This document shows positions 29,234-39,777 of a DNA stretch of 64,000 nucleotides, in pieces. The notes under the pieces are model-generated. The model was not told where the DNA came from, made no database searches, and saw only the letters and a list, made by a program, of their open reading frames with translations. How positions within the stretch are numbered: the stretch's first letter is position 1; the number at the start of each line of letters is the position of its first letter. The stretch is from Thereva unica (Eukaryota > Arthropoda > Insecta > Diptera > Therevidae): contig OX465283.1 in NCBI GenBank assembly GCA_949987705.1, positions 89,471,313 to 89,535,312 on the forward strand, given 5' to 3'. The position numbers and the translations under genes were made by a program.

Positions 29234-32200
29234 AGAAGTTGTGAAGTAAGTTCAATATGTCATATTTCTTCTTCAAATAAAGCGCCTTCTCTTCATCTAA
29301 TGACTAGTGCTGTTGTCTATGTATATGATAAAGATGGAATGTTACATAAGTGTCGAGCATTGCTGGATACTTGTGCCACCGCTAATTTTATGACGGATAA
29401 ATTTGCTAAAATATTAAAGCTCAAAAAGACAAAATGTTCAATCACTGTAGCTGCCCTCAATGACTTAAATACGAGTACAAATTATAGTATTTATGTTACT
29501 TTCAAATCTTTATATAGTGATTTTAAAAAGTCATTAAGTTTTTTAACTGTAGAAAAAATCACCGATTTAGTACCTAATGAACACATTCCTAAAGAATATA
29601 TAAATATTCCTTCGAGTATAAAGTTGGCAGATCCTGAGTATTACAAACCTGCTCCAATTGAGATGTTATTAGGAGCTGGACCAACTCTTTCGCTTCTTTG
29701 CATTGGTCAAATCAAACTATCTCAAGGTAGCCAAGATTTCTTCTTGCAAAAAACCAAATTACGCTGGATTTTAGGAGGAGAATGTAGTCCCGCTTGCAAT
29801 CCTAAAGTATCTTCATGTTTTTTAAATGACATTCAATTTAATTTAGAGAAATTCTGGGACATCGAAGAACGTACCACAAAACGTATATTTTCAATAGAAG
29901 AGAGAAAATGCGAAGAACATTTTCAAAAATATACCCGTCGGGATGAATCTGGTCGGTATGTAGTCGCATTACCATTTAAAAATAATTCTTGTGATTTAGG
30001 CGAATCACGAAATTTAGCTTTAAAATTTTTAAACAATCTTTTAAAGCGTTTCAAACATAATAAAGAATTTGAACATGAATATACAAAGGTAATGGATGAA
30101 TATATCCAGTTGGGCCATATGTCTTTAACAAACGTATCCTCTTATGATGGATATTATTTACCCCATTTAGCCGTTATTAAAGAAAATAGTAATACCACAA
30201 AATTACGCACGGTTTTCCATGCGTCAGCCAAAACCACAAATGGCAAGTCTCTGAACGACAATCTAATGACGGGTCCTATTATACAGGATGATTTATTTTC
30301 ACTTTTAATTAGATTCAGATTATTTGCCTATGTAATCGTATCAGACATAGAAAAAATGTATAGGCAGTTTCTAATAAAAGAAGAGGATAGAAAATTCCAA
30401 AAATTACTGTGGATCGTCAAGGGTGAAATTAAAGACTTTCAATTAAATACGGTTACATTTGGATTAGCCCCTTCTTCTTACCTTGCCATAAGATGTTTAC
30501 ATCAATTAGCCAATGATGAGGGTGGTCGATTCCCTTTAGCTTCAGCAGTATTAAAAAACGACCTTTATGTAGATAATGTTTTAACCGGGGTTAATACAAT
30601 CGAGGAGGGGCAAAGACTTTGTTATGAATTAATTGAAATTTTAAAATCTGCCAATATTCACTTACGTCAATGGGCCTCAAACAATCCTATTATTTTGGAA
30701 AAGGTCTCTGAAAAAGACTTCGATAGAAATTTTAATTTAGATAGAGAACATACATTAAAAACTTTAGGAATTTGTTGGAACGCAACTAAAGATTTATTTA
30801 TTTATACAACGAAGCCATTACCCTCCCACACAAAATTCACTAAAAGAATAATTTTATCCGAAATTGCCAAAATTTTCGATCCAATTGGCTTACTAGGCCC
30901 TATTGTATTATTTGCTAAAAGAATAATACAGGATATCTGGCAAGCTAAAGTCGAATGGGATGAATCCATACCTATGAACATACATGACCGTTGGGTTACA
31001 TTTTGTATGCAATTCAACACTATTGACAACATATCCTTTGAAAGGCTCGTAATTGTTTTGAATGGAACCGACATACAATTACATGGATTTTGTGATGCTA
31101 GTCAAGCTGGATATGGTGGTTGCATCTATGTCCGATCAAAAGACAAAAGAGGAAAATACTATAGTTATTTACTCTGTTCCAAATCACGAGTAGCCCCATT
31201 AAAAACGAGATCTTTACCGCGGTTAGAACTATGTGGTGCATTAGTACTAGCCCAATTATATAAACAAGTGATTGATGCAACAAATATTCAAGTTGAAAAA
31301 ACTTATTTCTGGACAGATTCTATGATCACACTACATTGGATCAATTCACAGTCAAATTTATTAAAAACTTTCGTCGCTAATCGGGTAGCAGAGATTCAAT
31401 TGCTTACTAATCAACGTTCATGGTTCCATGTCAATTCCTCTGCTAATCCAGCTGATGCTCTTTCTCGTGGTCAACTACCTACTGATTTTTTACAAAATTC
31501 TCTATGGTTGTATGGTCCTACTTGGTTAGGCCTGCATGAGTCGAAATGGAAAAAACCTATTATCCCAGTGGTAAAAGATGTACCTGAGACAAGAGATGTT
31601 AAGTGTTTAATTACTCAACCATTTAGCTCTATCTTTACTAAATATTCTTCTTTTACAAAATTAAAAAGGATTATAGCGTGGTGTTTACGTTTTTCAAAGA
31701 AATATCGTAATTCTGGACCCTTAACGGTTAAAGAATTAGATACAGCAGAAAAAATAATAATAAAGGTCACACAAAAATCAGCTTTTGGTCATGAAATTAA
31801 ATACTTGACAAACCAAAAATCCATCGAGGAAGGAAATAAACTCAATTCACTCGATCCGTTCTTAGATGAAGATAATATATTACGTGTAGGTGGTCGGATT
31901 CATAAAGCAATGATACCTTTTGTGGTTCGTCATCCTATTATTTTACCAAAAAACAGTTGCATTTCGGATCTTATTATTAGAGAATATCATTTAAAGCATT
32001 TCCATTCCGGCATTCAAACTACACTCTATCTCATACGACAGAAATATTGGCCAATTAATGGTCGTAATCAAATACGAAATATTATTCGACGATGCATACC
32101 ATGCTTCCGTGCAAATCCCCCTATAGTATCATATAAAATGGGAAATCTTCCAAGCGTTCGCATCACTAAAGCCCGTCCATTTTCCAAAGTCGGAATCGAT

Positions 32201-33118
32201 TATTGTGGTCCTTTTTTCATAAAAGAAAAGCTGCATAGAAATCGCGGAAAAATTAAATCATACATTGCTATTTATGTATGTATGGTGACTAAAGCAATTC
32301 ACATTGAAGTTGTACGCGATCTCTCGACAGCCGCATTTTTAGCATCTCTAAGACGATTCATTGGTCGTCGTGGATTACCAAATAAAATCTTTTCTGATAA
32401 TGGATCAAATTTTCGTGGTGGAAGTAATGAATTAAAAGAATTATCAGATTTATTAAATTCGGATGAATTAATTTCATCGGTAACAAAATTGATGCATAAT
32501 GAAGGGATCGAATGGCATTTTATACCGCCTCATGCTCCTAATTTTGGAGGATTGTGGGAAGCTGCTGTCAAGCAGTTTAAATATCATTTTAAACGCGTTG
32601 TTGCCAATTCACTGTTAACTTATGATGAGCTCGAGACGTTTGCCATTGAGATAGAAGCTATTTTAAATTCAAGACCATTGACACCTATGTCTCAAGACCC
32701 TAATGATTTAACGGCCCTTACGCCGGGGCATTTTTTAATTGGTGATTCTTTAAAACGTGCTCCTGAAAAAGATTTACAAGAAATTCCAGATAATCGCCTC
32801 ACCGTGTGGGAGCAAATCACGAAAATGAAGCAAGATTTCTGGAAGCGTTGGCACATTGAATATTTAAATAACTTAATCAACAGACGAAAATATCAACACA
32901 AGGATGTTCAGATAGACAAAAATATGCTTGTACTTATTAAAGACGCTACATTACCCAGCTTACAATGGACTCTAGGAAGAATTGTGGATCTCCATCCAGG
33001 ATCCGATAACGTTATTCGAACTGTATCTGTAAGGACGATTGGCGGAATATTAAAGAGAGCTCTATCCAAAGTGGCTGTACTACCTATATCGGACAATATA
33101 CCGGAAAATATTTCCTAA
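29231..33118 (+). CDS. BEL2 Pol (protease, RT, RNase H, integrase)
   Basis: In the gag frame, open from 29231; first ATG at 29300 (1272 residues from there). Protease region near residues 15-120 has LLDTCATANF, with DTC where most retropepsins have DTG/DSG. RT near 300-480 has DIEKMYRQF but YVDN (30562-30573) in place of the YVDD catalytic box. RNase H near 595-740: GFCDASQAGYGG, LWTDS-type YFWTDSMITLHW, NPADALSRG. The integrase has an HHCC zinc domain near 890-945 and a DDE core with GIDYCGP, SDNGSNF and FGGLWEA. The frame ends at 33118, and the purine tract and LTR follow. The copy is otherwise intact. Confidence 0.9.
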   Translation, partial: LRSCEVSSICHISSSNKAPSLHLMTSAVVYVYDKDGMLHKCRALLDTCATANFMTDKFAKILKLKKTKCSITVAALNDLNTSTNYSIYVTFKSLYSDFKKSLSFLTVEKITDLVPNEHIPKEYINIPSSIKLADPEYYKPAPIEMLLGAGPTLSLLCIGQIKLSQGSQDFFLQKTKLRWILGGECSPACNPKVSSCFLNDIQFNLEKFWDIEERTTKRIFSIEERKCEEHFQKYTRRDESGRYVVALPFKNNSCDLGESRNLALKFLNNLLKRFKHNKEFEHEYTKVMDEYIQLGHMSLTNVSSYDGYYLPHLAVIKENSNTTKLRTVFHASAKTTNGKSLNDNLMTGPIIQDDLFSLLIRFRLFAYVIVSDIEKMYRQFLIKEEDRKFQKLLWIVKGEIKDFQLNTVTFGLAPSSYLAIRCLHQLANDEGGRFPLASAVLKNDLYVDNVLTGVNTIEEGQRLCYELIEILKSANIHLRQWASNNPIILEKVSEKDFDRNFNLDREHTLKTLGICWNATKDLFIYTTKPLPSHTKFTKRIILSEIAKIFDPIGLLGPIVLFAKRIIQDIWQAKVEWDESIPMNIHDRWVTFCMQFNTIDNISFERLVIVLNGTDIQLHGFCDASQAGYGGCIYVRSKDKRGKYYSYLLCSKSRVAPLKTRSLPRLELCGALVLAQLYKQVIDATNIQVEKTYFWTDSMITLHWINSQSNLLKTFVANRVAEIQLLTNQRSWFHVNSSANPADALSRGQLPTDFLQNSLWLYGPTWLGLHESKWKKPIIPVVKDVPETRDVKCLITQPFSSIFTKYSSFTKLKRIIAWCLRFSKKYRNSGPLTVKELDTAEKIIIKVTQKSAFGHEIKYLTNQKSIEEGNKLNSLDPFLDEDNILRVGGRIHKAMIPFVVRHPIILPKNSCISDLIIREYHLKHFHSGIQTTLYLIRQKYWPINGRNQIRNIIRRCIPCFRANPPIVSYKMGNLPSVRITKARPFSKVGIDYCGPFFIKEKLHRNRGKIKSYIAIYVCMVTKAIHIEVVRDLSTAAFLASLRRFIGRRGLPNKIFSDNGSNFRGGSNELKELSDLLNSDELISSVTKLMHNEGIEWHFIPPHAPNFGGLWEAAVKQFKYHFKRVVANSLLTYDELETFAIEIEAILNSRPLTPMSQDPNDLTALTPGHFLIGDSLKRAPEKDLQEIPDNRLTVWEQITKMKQDFWKRWHIEYLNNLINRRKYQHKDVQIDKNMLVLIKDATLPSLQWTLGRIVDLHPGSDNVIRTVSVRTIGGILKRALSKVAVLPISDNIPENIS

Positions 33119-33241
33119 TAACTATAAAATAAGTAGATCATAAGTCAATATAAATTCATTTTTTATTTATTCAATTCAATTTAAAAAGAAAAAACAAGAT
33201 AATAGAAGTTCTAATAAGATTTGTTGATCGTATCCTCTCAA

Positions 33242-33252
33242 CGGGGGGAGTA
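33242..33252 (+). promoter_or_regulatory. BEL2 polypurine tract
   Basis: CGGGGGGAGTA directly before the 3' LTR, the usual primer position for plus-strand synthesis. Confidence 0.75.
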
Positions 33253-33732
33253 TGTTGTAAATTAAAGCATTATTCACAGAACCCTTTTTTTGTCCTTAGC
33301 TAAACAATAACCTTTTGTTTTAAAGAATGCCGCAATTGATACCTCTTACATATATTTTTCATTCTTAGAATATTTCTTTTGCCGCTCTCGTTTATGAGAA
33401 TCATAAAACATGGAAATTCCGTAAGTACATTTATCCCTTTGTCGGATCGGAAAACAAGTCTTACGGTTTTATGACCATGTTTGTTTCAAGGATGTGAGAG
33501 GTATCAATTGTCCATGGGTCTGTATTTTTTAAGAAAGGAAATCGGTTCTTGGTGTAGAACTAAGATTTCAACATTCAGTCAAGTTTCAGACTTCAAATCG
33601 AACCGTAAATAAAGCATATGTATGTTCATGTTAAAAATAGTGCGTTTCATTTAAAAAAAAAAGTAATAACGGAAGTACTCTTCAAACAATAGTTTGAGGT
33701 GAAGAGTTTAAAATAGAAAACAATTTCGTACA
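33253..33732 (+). repeat. BEL2 3' LTR
   Basis: 480 bp, same sequence as the 5' LTR, followed by TCATC. Confidence 0.92.
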
Positions 33733-36700
33733 TCATCTTCAACGCGTTTTTTGATGTACGGTGGAGGCCAAGACATCTCAGATCCATGAAGAAATATTGG
33801 TCCATAAAACCACAGATTGCACGATGTGAGTTTTTCAGGTATGATTCCCCTTGATAGGACATCAGCTGGATTCTGGTTTGATGTAACATGCCTCCATTGA
33901 TCCGACGACGTCAGTTGTTGAATGGATGACACTCTATTTGCCACGAATGTGTGGAATGATGAGGATTGCGAATTGATCCAGTGCAGGACAATTTCGGAAT
34001 CTGTCCATAAGTAAACAGAATTGTGCTTGATATTTAAATCCTTAGAAATGCGAGCAGCCAGTTCAGCTGCTAGTTTAGCTGCGCAGAGCTCTAAACGTGG
34101 TAGGGTTATTTGCTTCGTTGGTGCGACCCGTGATTTGGCACATAATAGTCGTACTGTGATGATGTTGGGTTTATCTACCGATTTTACGTAGACGGCTGCT
34201 CCATATGCCTTTTCGGAGGCGTCTGCAAAGATATGAAATTGGTATGATTTTGGAGCTCTGTGGTTGAAGATGTGACGTTCAAATTTGATGTTGTTTAATG
34301 CAGCTAGTCCATCACGAAAGTTGATCCAGTAAGTGTACATTTCTTGAGGGAGAGCAGCATCCCAATCTAGTTTTATGGACCAAAGCCTCTGCAGGAATAG
34401 CTTTGCGAGAACAATTACTGGTGCCATTATTCCTAATGGGTCGAAGCACCGAGCAATGTCAGAATAGGCGGTTCTCTTCGTTATCCGGTCATGTTTCTTC
34501 GTTGATGTTCTAATGGAAAATTGGTCGGATTTTGGTAACCAAGTTAACCCAATCGTCTTGATCGAGTCTTCGTCCTTACTGTCAAAGTCCAGCGCCAATT
34601 CCTGATCCCTTGGATCGATGTTTTGTAGCAACCGTGGGCTGTTGGCGCACCACTTTCTCAATGTCATGCCTGCTGACTTAAGGATCGTTTGTATTTGTGC
34701 TTGGATTTCAACAGCTGTGCTTATGTTATCTGAGCCAGTGAGGACATCGTCCACATAGAAGTCACGCTTTAGCACCTCTGCTCCTAGTGGGTACTGCTCC
34801 TTCGTTTCGTCTGCTAACCTTTGTAAAGATTTTGTTGCCAGGTATGGGGCGCTTGTTGTGCCGTATGTGACAGTAGTTAATTGGAAGCATTTGATACGTT
34901 GTTCTGGGTCACTTCTCCACCAAATCAATTGATATCGCTGATCTTCTTCGTTCACCCGTATTTGGCGATACATCTTTTCTATGTCAGAGGTGAACACATA
35001 TCGGGGCATTCGAAATCTGAGCAGATGGGAGAAGACGTCGTCTTGCACCGTTGGTCCAGTTGAAAGGAGGTCGTTAAGTGAAATGTTTGTCGAAGTTTTC
35101 GCTGAACCGTCGAATACGACTCGTAGTTTCGTCGTAGTGCTGTCAGGCTTTGAAACGCAGTGGTGGGGCAAGAAAAAGTACGGCTTTTCTATTTCATTGA
35201 AGTTGATTTCCTTCATATGCCCGAGCTGCATGTACTCGTTCATGAAATTGACATATTGCTCCCTCAAATCGTCATGCCTCGCTAATCTTCGTTCCACTGA
35301 CATAAATCGTTGAAGTGCGATGTCCTTTGATTCACCAAGCGAAGTCGGCTCACCCTGGAACGGTAATCTAACAATGAATCTGCCATCTTCATCTCTGGTA
35401 GTTGTCCGATCGAAGAAAGCCTCACATCTTCGCTCTGCTGCGGTCAGATTGGTCTGTTCAATTGGAGTTTCTAGTCGCCAAAATTTTTCAATTTGTGTGT
35501 CCAGCGCTTCATCTTCACTACATATACCGCATACTGCTGAACTTTCGGTTCCTTGTTGGGACCCACCACCTACTACCCAACCAAAAACTGTATTTTGAAG
35601 GACCGGTAGATTGTCTCCTAACGTGATCTGGCCAACGCATAGCAATGAGTAGAACAATTCTGCACCAATCAATAAGTCAATTGAATCTGAACAGTTAAAT
35701 CTTGGATCGGCGAGTTGTATATTTCTAGGTAGTGCCCATGCTGAAATGTCTATTTCCTGTGCTGGTTGAGGAGAGGTGATTTCTGGCAAAATGTGTACCA
35801 ATAGTCGACATGAGAAATTATTTATCTTGGATTTAATGGTGAGATTGATGTGACGTCGCGAAGGCTGTCGTTGCCTGTTAATTCCTTCAATAGTCATGGA
35901 AGCTGGCGTTCCTGTAAAGCCCAATATCCCTGCCATTTTTTCGGTAATAATGTTAGGTTGCGATCCATTGTCCAATATGGCTCGGGCTTCTACAACGTTG
36001 CCACTGCTCGCGATTAGATTGACTCTGACTGTACTCAATAGTACCTGCTTATTTGTGGTATGGTGTGCTTTTGCTGTCAAGGATATTGGGTCAGCTAATG
36101 GTTTAACTAACTGTTGACTGTTGGTGGCAACTTTCTGTGTTGAATCTAGTTTACCCGGATTTGGTCCTGCAATCTCTGGCTTTGTTTGTATGTGGAGCAA
36201 AGTGTTGTGAGGCTTGTTGCAGTCTCTACATCTCTTTGACGATGGACACTGGTTTACTGTATGTCCTGACCTTAGGCAGTTTATGCAGGCCTTGCTGGCC
36301 TTGATGAGACTGTATCTTTTTGAAGGCGAAGCTTGCAGAAAGGTTGAACAGTTGAACACTTGATGATTACCCTTGCATGTTGGGCATTTCACGTCTGCGG
36401 TGACAGTGGTTGTTAGTGATCTTGCCTGTGGTCTTCTTATAGCTTCCTCTGAGGTTTTGCCTTTTGCGCCAAGAGCTTCCAAAGATTGGAAGCGATTCTC
36501 TAGAAATCGGAGGAATTCCTTCAGAGACTGCAGCGCCCTAGGGTCCTTTAGTGACTGCTCCCACAATGTGTGGGTGTTTTTGTCTATTTTTCTTATGAGA
36601 ATGTGGAGTAATAGTGGATCCCATTGGTCTGTAGCAATCCCGAGAGCGGATAGAGCGAGGAGACATTCGTGCGTAGTGTCATGCATGGTCCTGATTGCGT

Positions 36701-37910
36701 GGGCTGATTCGTGGTTGATCTGGCACTGCCCTAGTAGCTTATTGAGGAGTGCGGTGACGAGTAGCCGGATGTTCTCGTATCTCTCATTTATTATCCTCCA
36801 AGCCGTAGCATAATTTGCGTCAGAGGTAGTTAGATGTCTTACTAGTCTTTCCGCCTCTCCGCACAAACTTGTTTTCAAATACCAGATTTTCTGGCAATCC
36901 GCAATCGGCTGGTTATGAACGAGCTCAGTAAAGAGGTCCCGAAATTGCCGCCACTTCAGATAGTCTCCGTCAAATTTGCTAAGTATTATCTTGGGCAATT
37001 TCATTGATGGAACGATGGGACTGGTTTCAATTGGCGGATTGATGCTTCTTGGAATGCTGCTCCCTTTATATCTGGATGCCTCGTGCAGTTGAATGAGATT
37101 GTAATGCACTTGTTCCTCCAAATTGAAGTAGGTATCTTCTTCATAGCCGAATGTGTCAGGCTGTTCTGTTGATTCCCAAACTACGTGATGGAGATGCTGT
37201 ATTTGAGACCAATATTGCTCAATTGCCTTGATTTTTATTTGAAGGAAGCTCTCTGATTGTTCCCTAAGAGGAGCTGGAAGTCCATTGAGTAGTCGTTCGA
37301 GGCTGTTTATCAGCGATCGCTGCCTTCGGATAGTACCATTGATGTCAGTACCATGACCATGTTGATCCGAGTCTTCTACCTTGGATGGACGATAACATCT
37401 CTTTGGTATTGCACCCATGAGGGATTTCTCGCCGTCTGTGTTAGCTATGGTAAACTCCTTAGTGGGTCCTCGTGGTAATGACATTGCGCCTGTAGTTTTG
37501 TCCTGAGTTCCTTGAGTATTGATTATAGCACTCGGTAAATTTGTTGCTTCTCCCTGTGTGGCTGTGGTAGCTGGGGATGGTTGTGTTGCGGTCTCCCCTG
37601 GTAATTGTGATAGGTCCAAGGAATTCAATCTTGCGTGAATGTCGTGCTGCACATCTTCAATTACACTACCAACTGCATTATAGTAGTCCTTGGTGAAATA
37701 GCTGTGACTGATGTACTCGGGGTAATTAACACGGATGAAATTGTCAGTTGTCTCGAAATCGTTCCATAACGGCTGCAATGATCGAAGCTTGCCCTTGAGA
37801 TAATCTGCTGTCTTCCGTGATGAGCCATCCTTTTTATAGTTCTTGCATATCCTTATGATTTCCTGGCCGGTTGCCTCTTGTCTGCTGGCTAGTTCCTCCA
37901 GTGAAGTCAT
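33733..37910 (-). CDS. BEL1 gag-pol, split part 1
   Basis: The frame starts with ATG at 37910 and is open to the BEL2 junction at 33733; the few codons beyond are LTR sequence. The N-terminal gag has a helical region, a Pro/Thr-rich linker, a DUF1759-like segment (FDGDYLKWRQFRDLF) and Cys/His knuckles CPTCKGNHQVFNC and CINCLRSGHTVNQC near residues 505-560. A retropepsin-like region near 640 has ILDNGSQ. The RT has DIEKMYRQI and an intact FYVDD box near residue 1050. RNase H motifs ADASEKAYG and LWTDSEIVLHW and NPADVLSRG follow. The gene is severed before integrase by BEL2 and resumes at 26761. Confidence 0.9.
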
Positions 37911-37958
37911 AATGGTAGATTTGTAAATTATTCCTTGGGGTGATTACACAAATTGTGT

Positions 37959-37977
37959 AATCACGTCGGGGTCACCA
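37959..37977 (-). promoter_or_regulatory. BEL1 primer-binding site, tRNA-Trp type
   Basis: On the minus strand TGGTGACCCCGACGTGATT begins five bases after the 5' LTR. From memory it is complementary to the 3' end of insect tRNA-Trp (..ATCACGTCGGGGTCA plus CCA). Confidence 0.75.
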
Positions 37978-37982
37978 GTAAA

Positions 37983-38549
37983 TGAATAGAATTCTTTTAT
38001 TCTATTTTGTGATCGAAGGCACTTGTTACCTTGATCTTGATGTTTGTGTAGGCGGCTCTTGATACCGATACACTGAAAGTCTAAGTTGTTGTAAATAATG
38101 GTTGTGTAAATCGTAGGCACTTGATACCTAGATTCTGGCGATTGTATGACCGGCTCTTGATACCGGCACACGAGAAATTAATTGTAGAATAAGGCAAATG
38201 AAATTAATATTTTAAGTGTTTATTCCGAGAAGTCTGTTGACTGAATGAATTTATTTTAATTTTTCCAAAAGCTTTACACATTAAAATACTTAAAACTAGA
38301 TAAAATTTTAACTTAATAGCGAAAAATAATTTGCTGATTATGAATTTAAAAATGAGTACAAAAATAAAGAAAAACAAAACAAGAAGACAAGATTCCAGGC
38401 TTGCTCAGAATGCGAGCGTCAAATTTCGTCTGGAAATTTGTCTTCTGTCTTACAGCTGCTGATAAGCCTTGTGCTTATTATGTATATTATGTTAACTTAA
38501 CTGCTGACTTAGGTTAAAGAATTCTTAAGTTTTTGTAAGAATTCGAACA
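37983..38549 (-). repeat. BEL1 5' LTR
   Basis: 567 bp, same as 22653-23219; ATGCC follows at 38550-38554. Confidence 0.92.
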
Positions 38550-38554
38550 ATGCC

Positions 38555-38880
38555 TCTGTAGTTGTCGACCGATTGTTTATCAGAAGCTTTATGAATTGGC
38601 GTGAGGTAGGATTTCTTCCATATATTAGGCAACTTTCCTAGCGATAATGATCTGTTAAAGATAAGGTGGAGCGGAAGCAGTACCTCTTTTGAGCAGCGCT
38701 GCAGGAGAATTGCAGGTACATTGTCTGGGCCGTGACCTAAAAAATTTAGTGCTCTTTTAATGATAGCCGTGTTTTTTAATGAACTATATAGTTCTTCCCC
38801 ATACAAATCTGAAAACCCAGGTTTTATCGGGGTTTCTATCGAAGTTTTGGGAAATTTCTTAATTTGCATATTGCATACTT
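38555..38880 (-). pseudogene. LINE pre-RT and RT start
   Basis: Minus-strand frame with LGHGPDNVPAILLQRCSKEV, LHLIFNRSLSLGKLPNIWK and SYLTPIHKASDKQSVDNYRG, the opening of a CR1/Jockey-type reverse transcriptase. It is cut in the codons after NYRG by BEL1; the following codons lie at 22652. The upstream boundary is near 38880, where similarity to coding sequence ends. Confidence 0.8.
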
Positions 38881-39039
38881 TCGGGGGTGGTCGGAAAGAC
38901 GTAATTTAAAAATAAAAACAACAGGAAAGTGATGAGAGCAGATTTATAACACATAATTGATTTTTAGCTTTTTCAAAAAAAAAGCTTATACAGAGGCTCT
39001 GTCCGTCTGTCCGTCTGAAGCCTACTTTCATCTCTGAAA

Positions 39040-39454
39040 GTACTGCCGCTACAGACTTGGGCCATATCTCAAAATGTAGCTCTTGGTCAAAAGACCAAAA
39101 ACTGAGAAAATGGTCTGGAAATTTCAACCAGAAGTATATTTAAACAACAAAAAAGAGCCTTTAAAGAAAATATTGTGACTAATTTTTGTGTTCTAAGGCT
39201 TATAACTTCTTAATTATTCATTTTACCACAAAATTTTTAATTTGCATACAAATAAAGTACTGCCGCTACAGACTTGGGCCATATCTCAAAATGTAGCTCT
39301 TGGTCAAAAGACCAAAAACTGAGAAAATGGTCTGGAAATTTCAACCAGAAGTATATTTAAACAACAAAAAAGAGCCTTTAAAGAAAATATTGTGACTAAT
39401 TTTTGTGTTCTAAGGCTTATAACTTCTTAATTATTCATTTTACCACAAAATTTC
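39040..39454 (+). repeat. near-perfect tandem duplication, 217-bp unit
   Basis: GTACTGCCGCTACAGACTTG starts at 39040 and 39257. About 195 bp following each start are identical by eye, through TTCATTTTACCACAAAATTT. A GTCCGTCTGTCCGTCTG run precedes it at 39000-39017. No coding content. Confidence 0.85.
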
Positions 39455-39704
39455 TAAGTAATAAATTGTAGATTATTTAATTCTAAACAAAAAGTGTCCT
39501 TGCAAATTTCCGGTAAGATGTGCCGTTTCGAAGATATAGTGGAAAAACCATTTGCATACGTTTTCCAAGATGGCGGCCAAATGGGGGGGGGGGGGTTAGA
39601 ATCCCGAAAACTCAAACTTAAGCTCACCCTGACCCCCCCTACACATCCCAAAAATAAAACCTTGTCCTGCATTTTTGCAATGTTAAAGTACCATTTCCAT
39701 GGAC

Positions 39705-39777
39705 TATAAAGGGCTAGGGAAAGTCCCTCGTCTGTGGGGCTGCGAGTTCGATCCTTCGGCTCGCGGTGCTTTTTTTT
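39705..39777 (+). ncRNA. possible tRNA-derived SINE head or pol III unit
   Basis: A GTTCGATCC match to the B box at 39746-39754, a weak A-box-like TAGGGAAAGT about 32 bp upstream, a 7-bp stem CTGCGAG/CTCGCGG around the B box, and a T8 run at 39770-39777 as a pol III terminator. No cloverleaf can be drawn and no flanking duplication is seen. Confidence 0.3.

Larger units (their letters stand above)
26762..33732 (+). mobile_element. BEL2: BEL/Pao retrotransposon nested in BEL1
   Basis: Complete 6971-bp element: 480-bp LTRs at 26762-27241 and 33253-33732, identical as I read them, with a 5-bp target duplication TCATC (26757-26761, 33733-33737). A PBS follows the 5' LTR and a G-rich tract precedes the 3' LTR. 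It encodes gag and pol, separated by one in-frame UGA. No envelope. It inserted into the pol gene of BEL1 in the opposite orientation, so it is younger than BEL1. One catalytic residue of its RT differs from the family (see pol). Confidence 0.93.
22653..38549 (-). mobile_element. BEL1: roo-like BEL/Pao retrotransposon with env, split by BEL2
   Basis: Two 567-bp LTRs (22653-23219 and 37983-38549) that I read as identical, each with 5'-TG..CA-3' borders, and a 5-bp target duplication ATGCC (22648-22652, 38550-38554). A primer-binding site lies inside the 5' LTR edge and a purine tract beside the 3' LTR. Coding is one gag-pol-env frame on the minus strand, divided by BEL2 (26762-33732). Without BEL2 the element would be about 8.9 kb. 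The gag-pol-env layout in one frame is that of the roo group. Identical LTRs point to a very recent insertion. Confidence 0.92.
19941..38880 (-). mobile_element. LINE (CR1/Jockey-like), minus strand, split by three insertions
   Basis: Reading the minus strand, the LINE begins near 38880 (5'-truncated) and runs to 38555. It is interrupted by BEL1 (22653-38549), resumes at 22652-22454, is interrupted by 22012-22453, resumes at 22011-21966, is interrupted by 21121-21965, then runs from 21120 to its 3' end near 19941. The 3' end is marked by a TAAATAAATAAATAAT-type tail. Motif order along the pieces is exactly that of one reverse transcriptase, so the pieces belong to one original insertion. Confidence 0.85.

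Noticed and set aside
34881..36813. Plus-strand ORFs up to 146 residues
   Set aside because: Antisense shadows of BEL1 gag-pol.
39705..39777. True tRNA gene
   Set aside because: Only the B box and a T arm-like stem fit; no acceptor, D or anticodon arm can be drawn. Kept only as a possible pol III-derived sequence.
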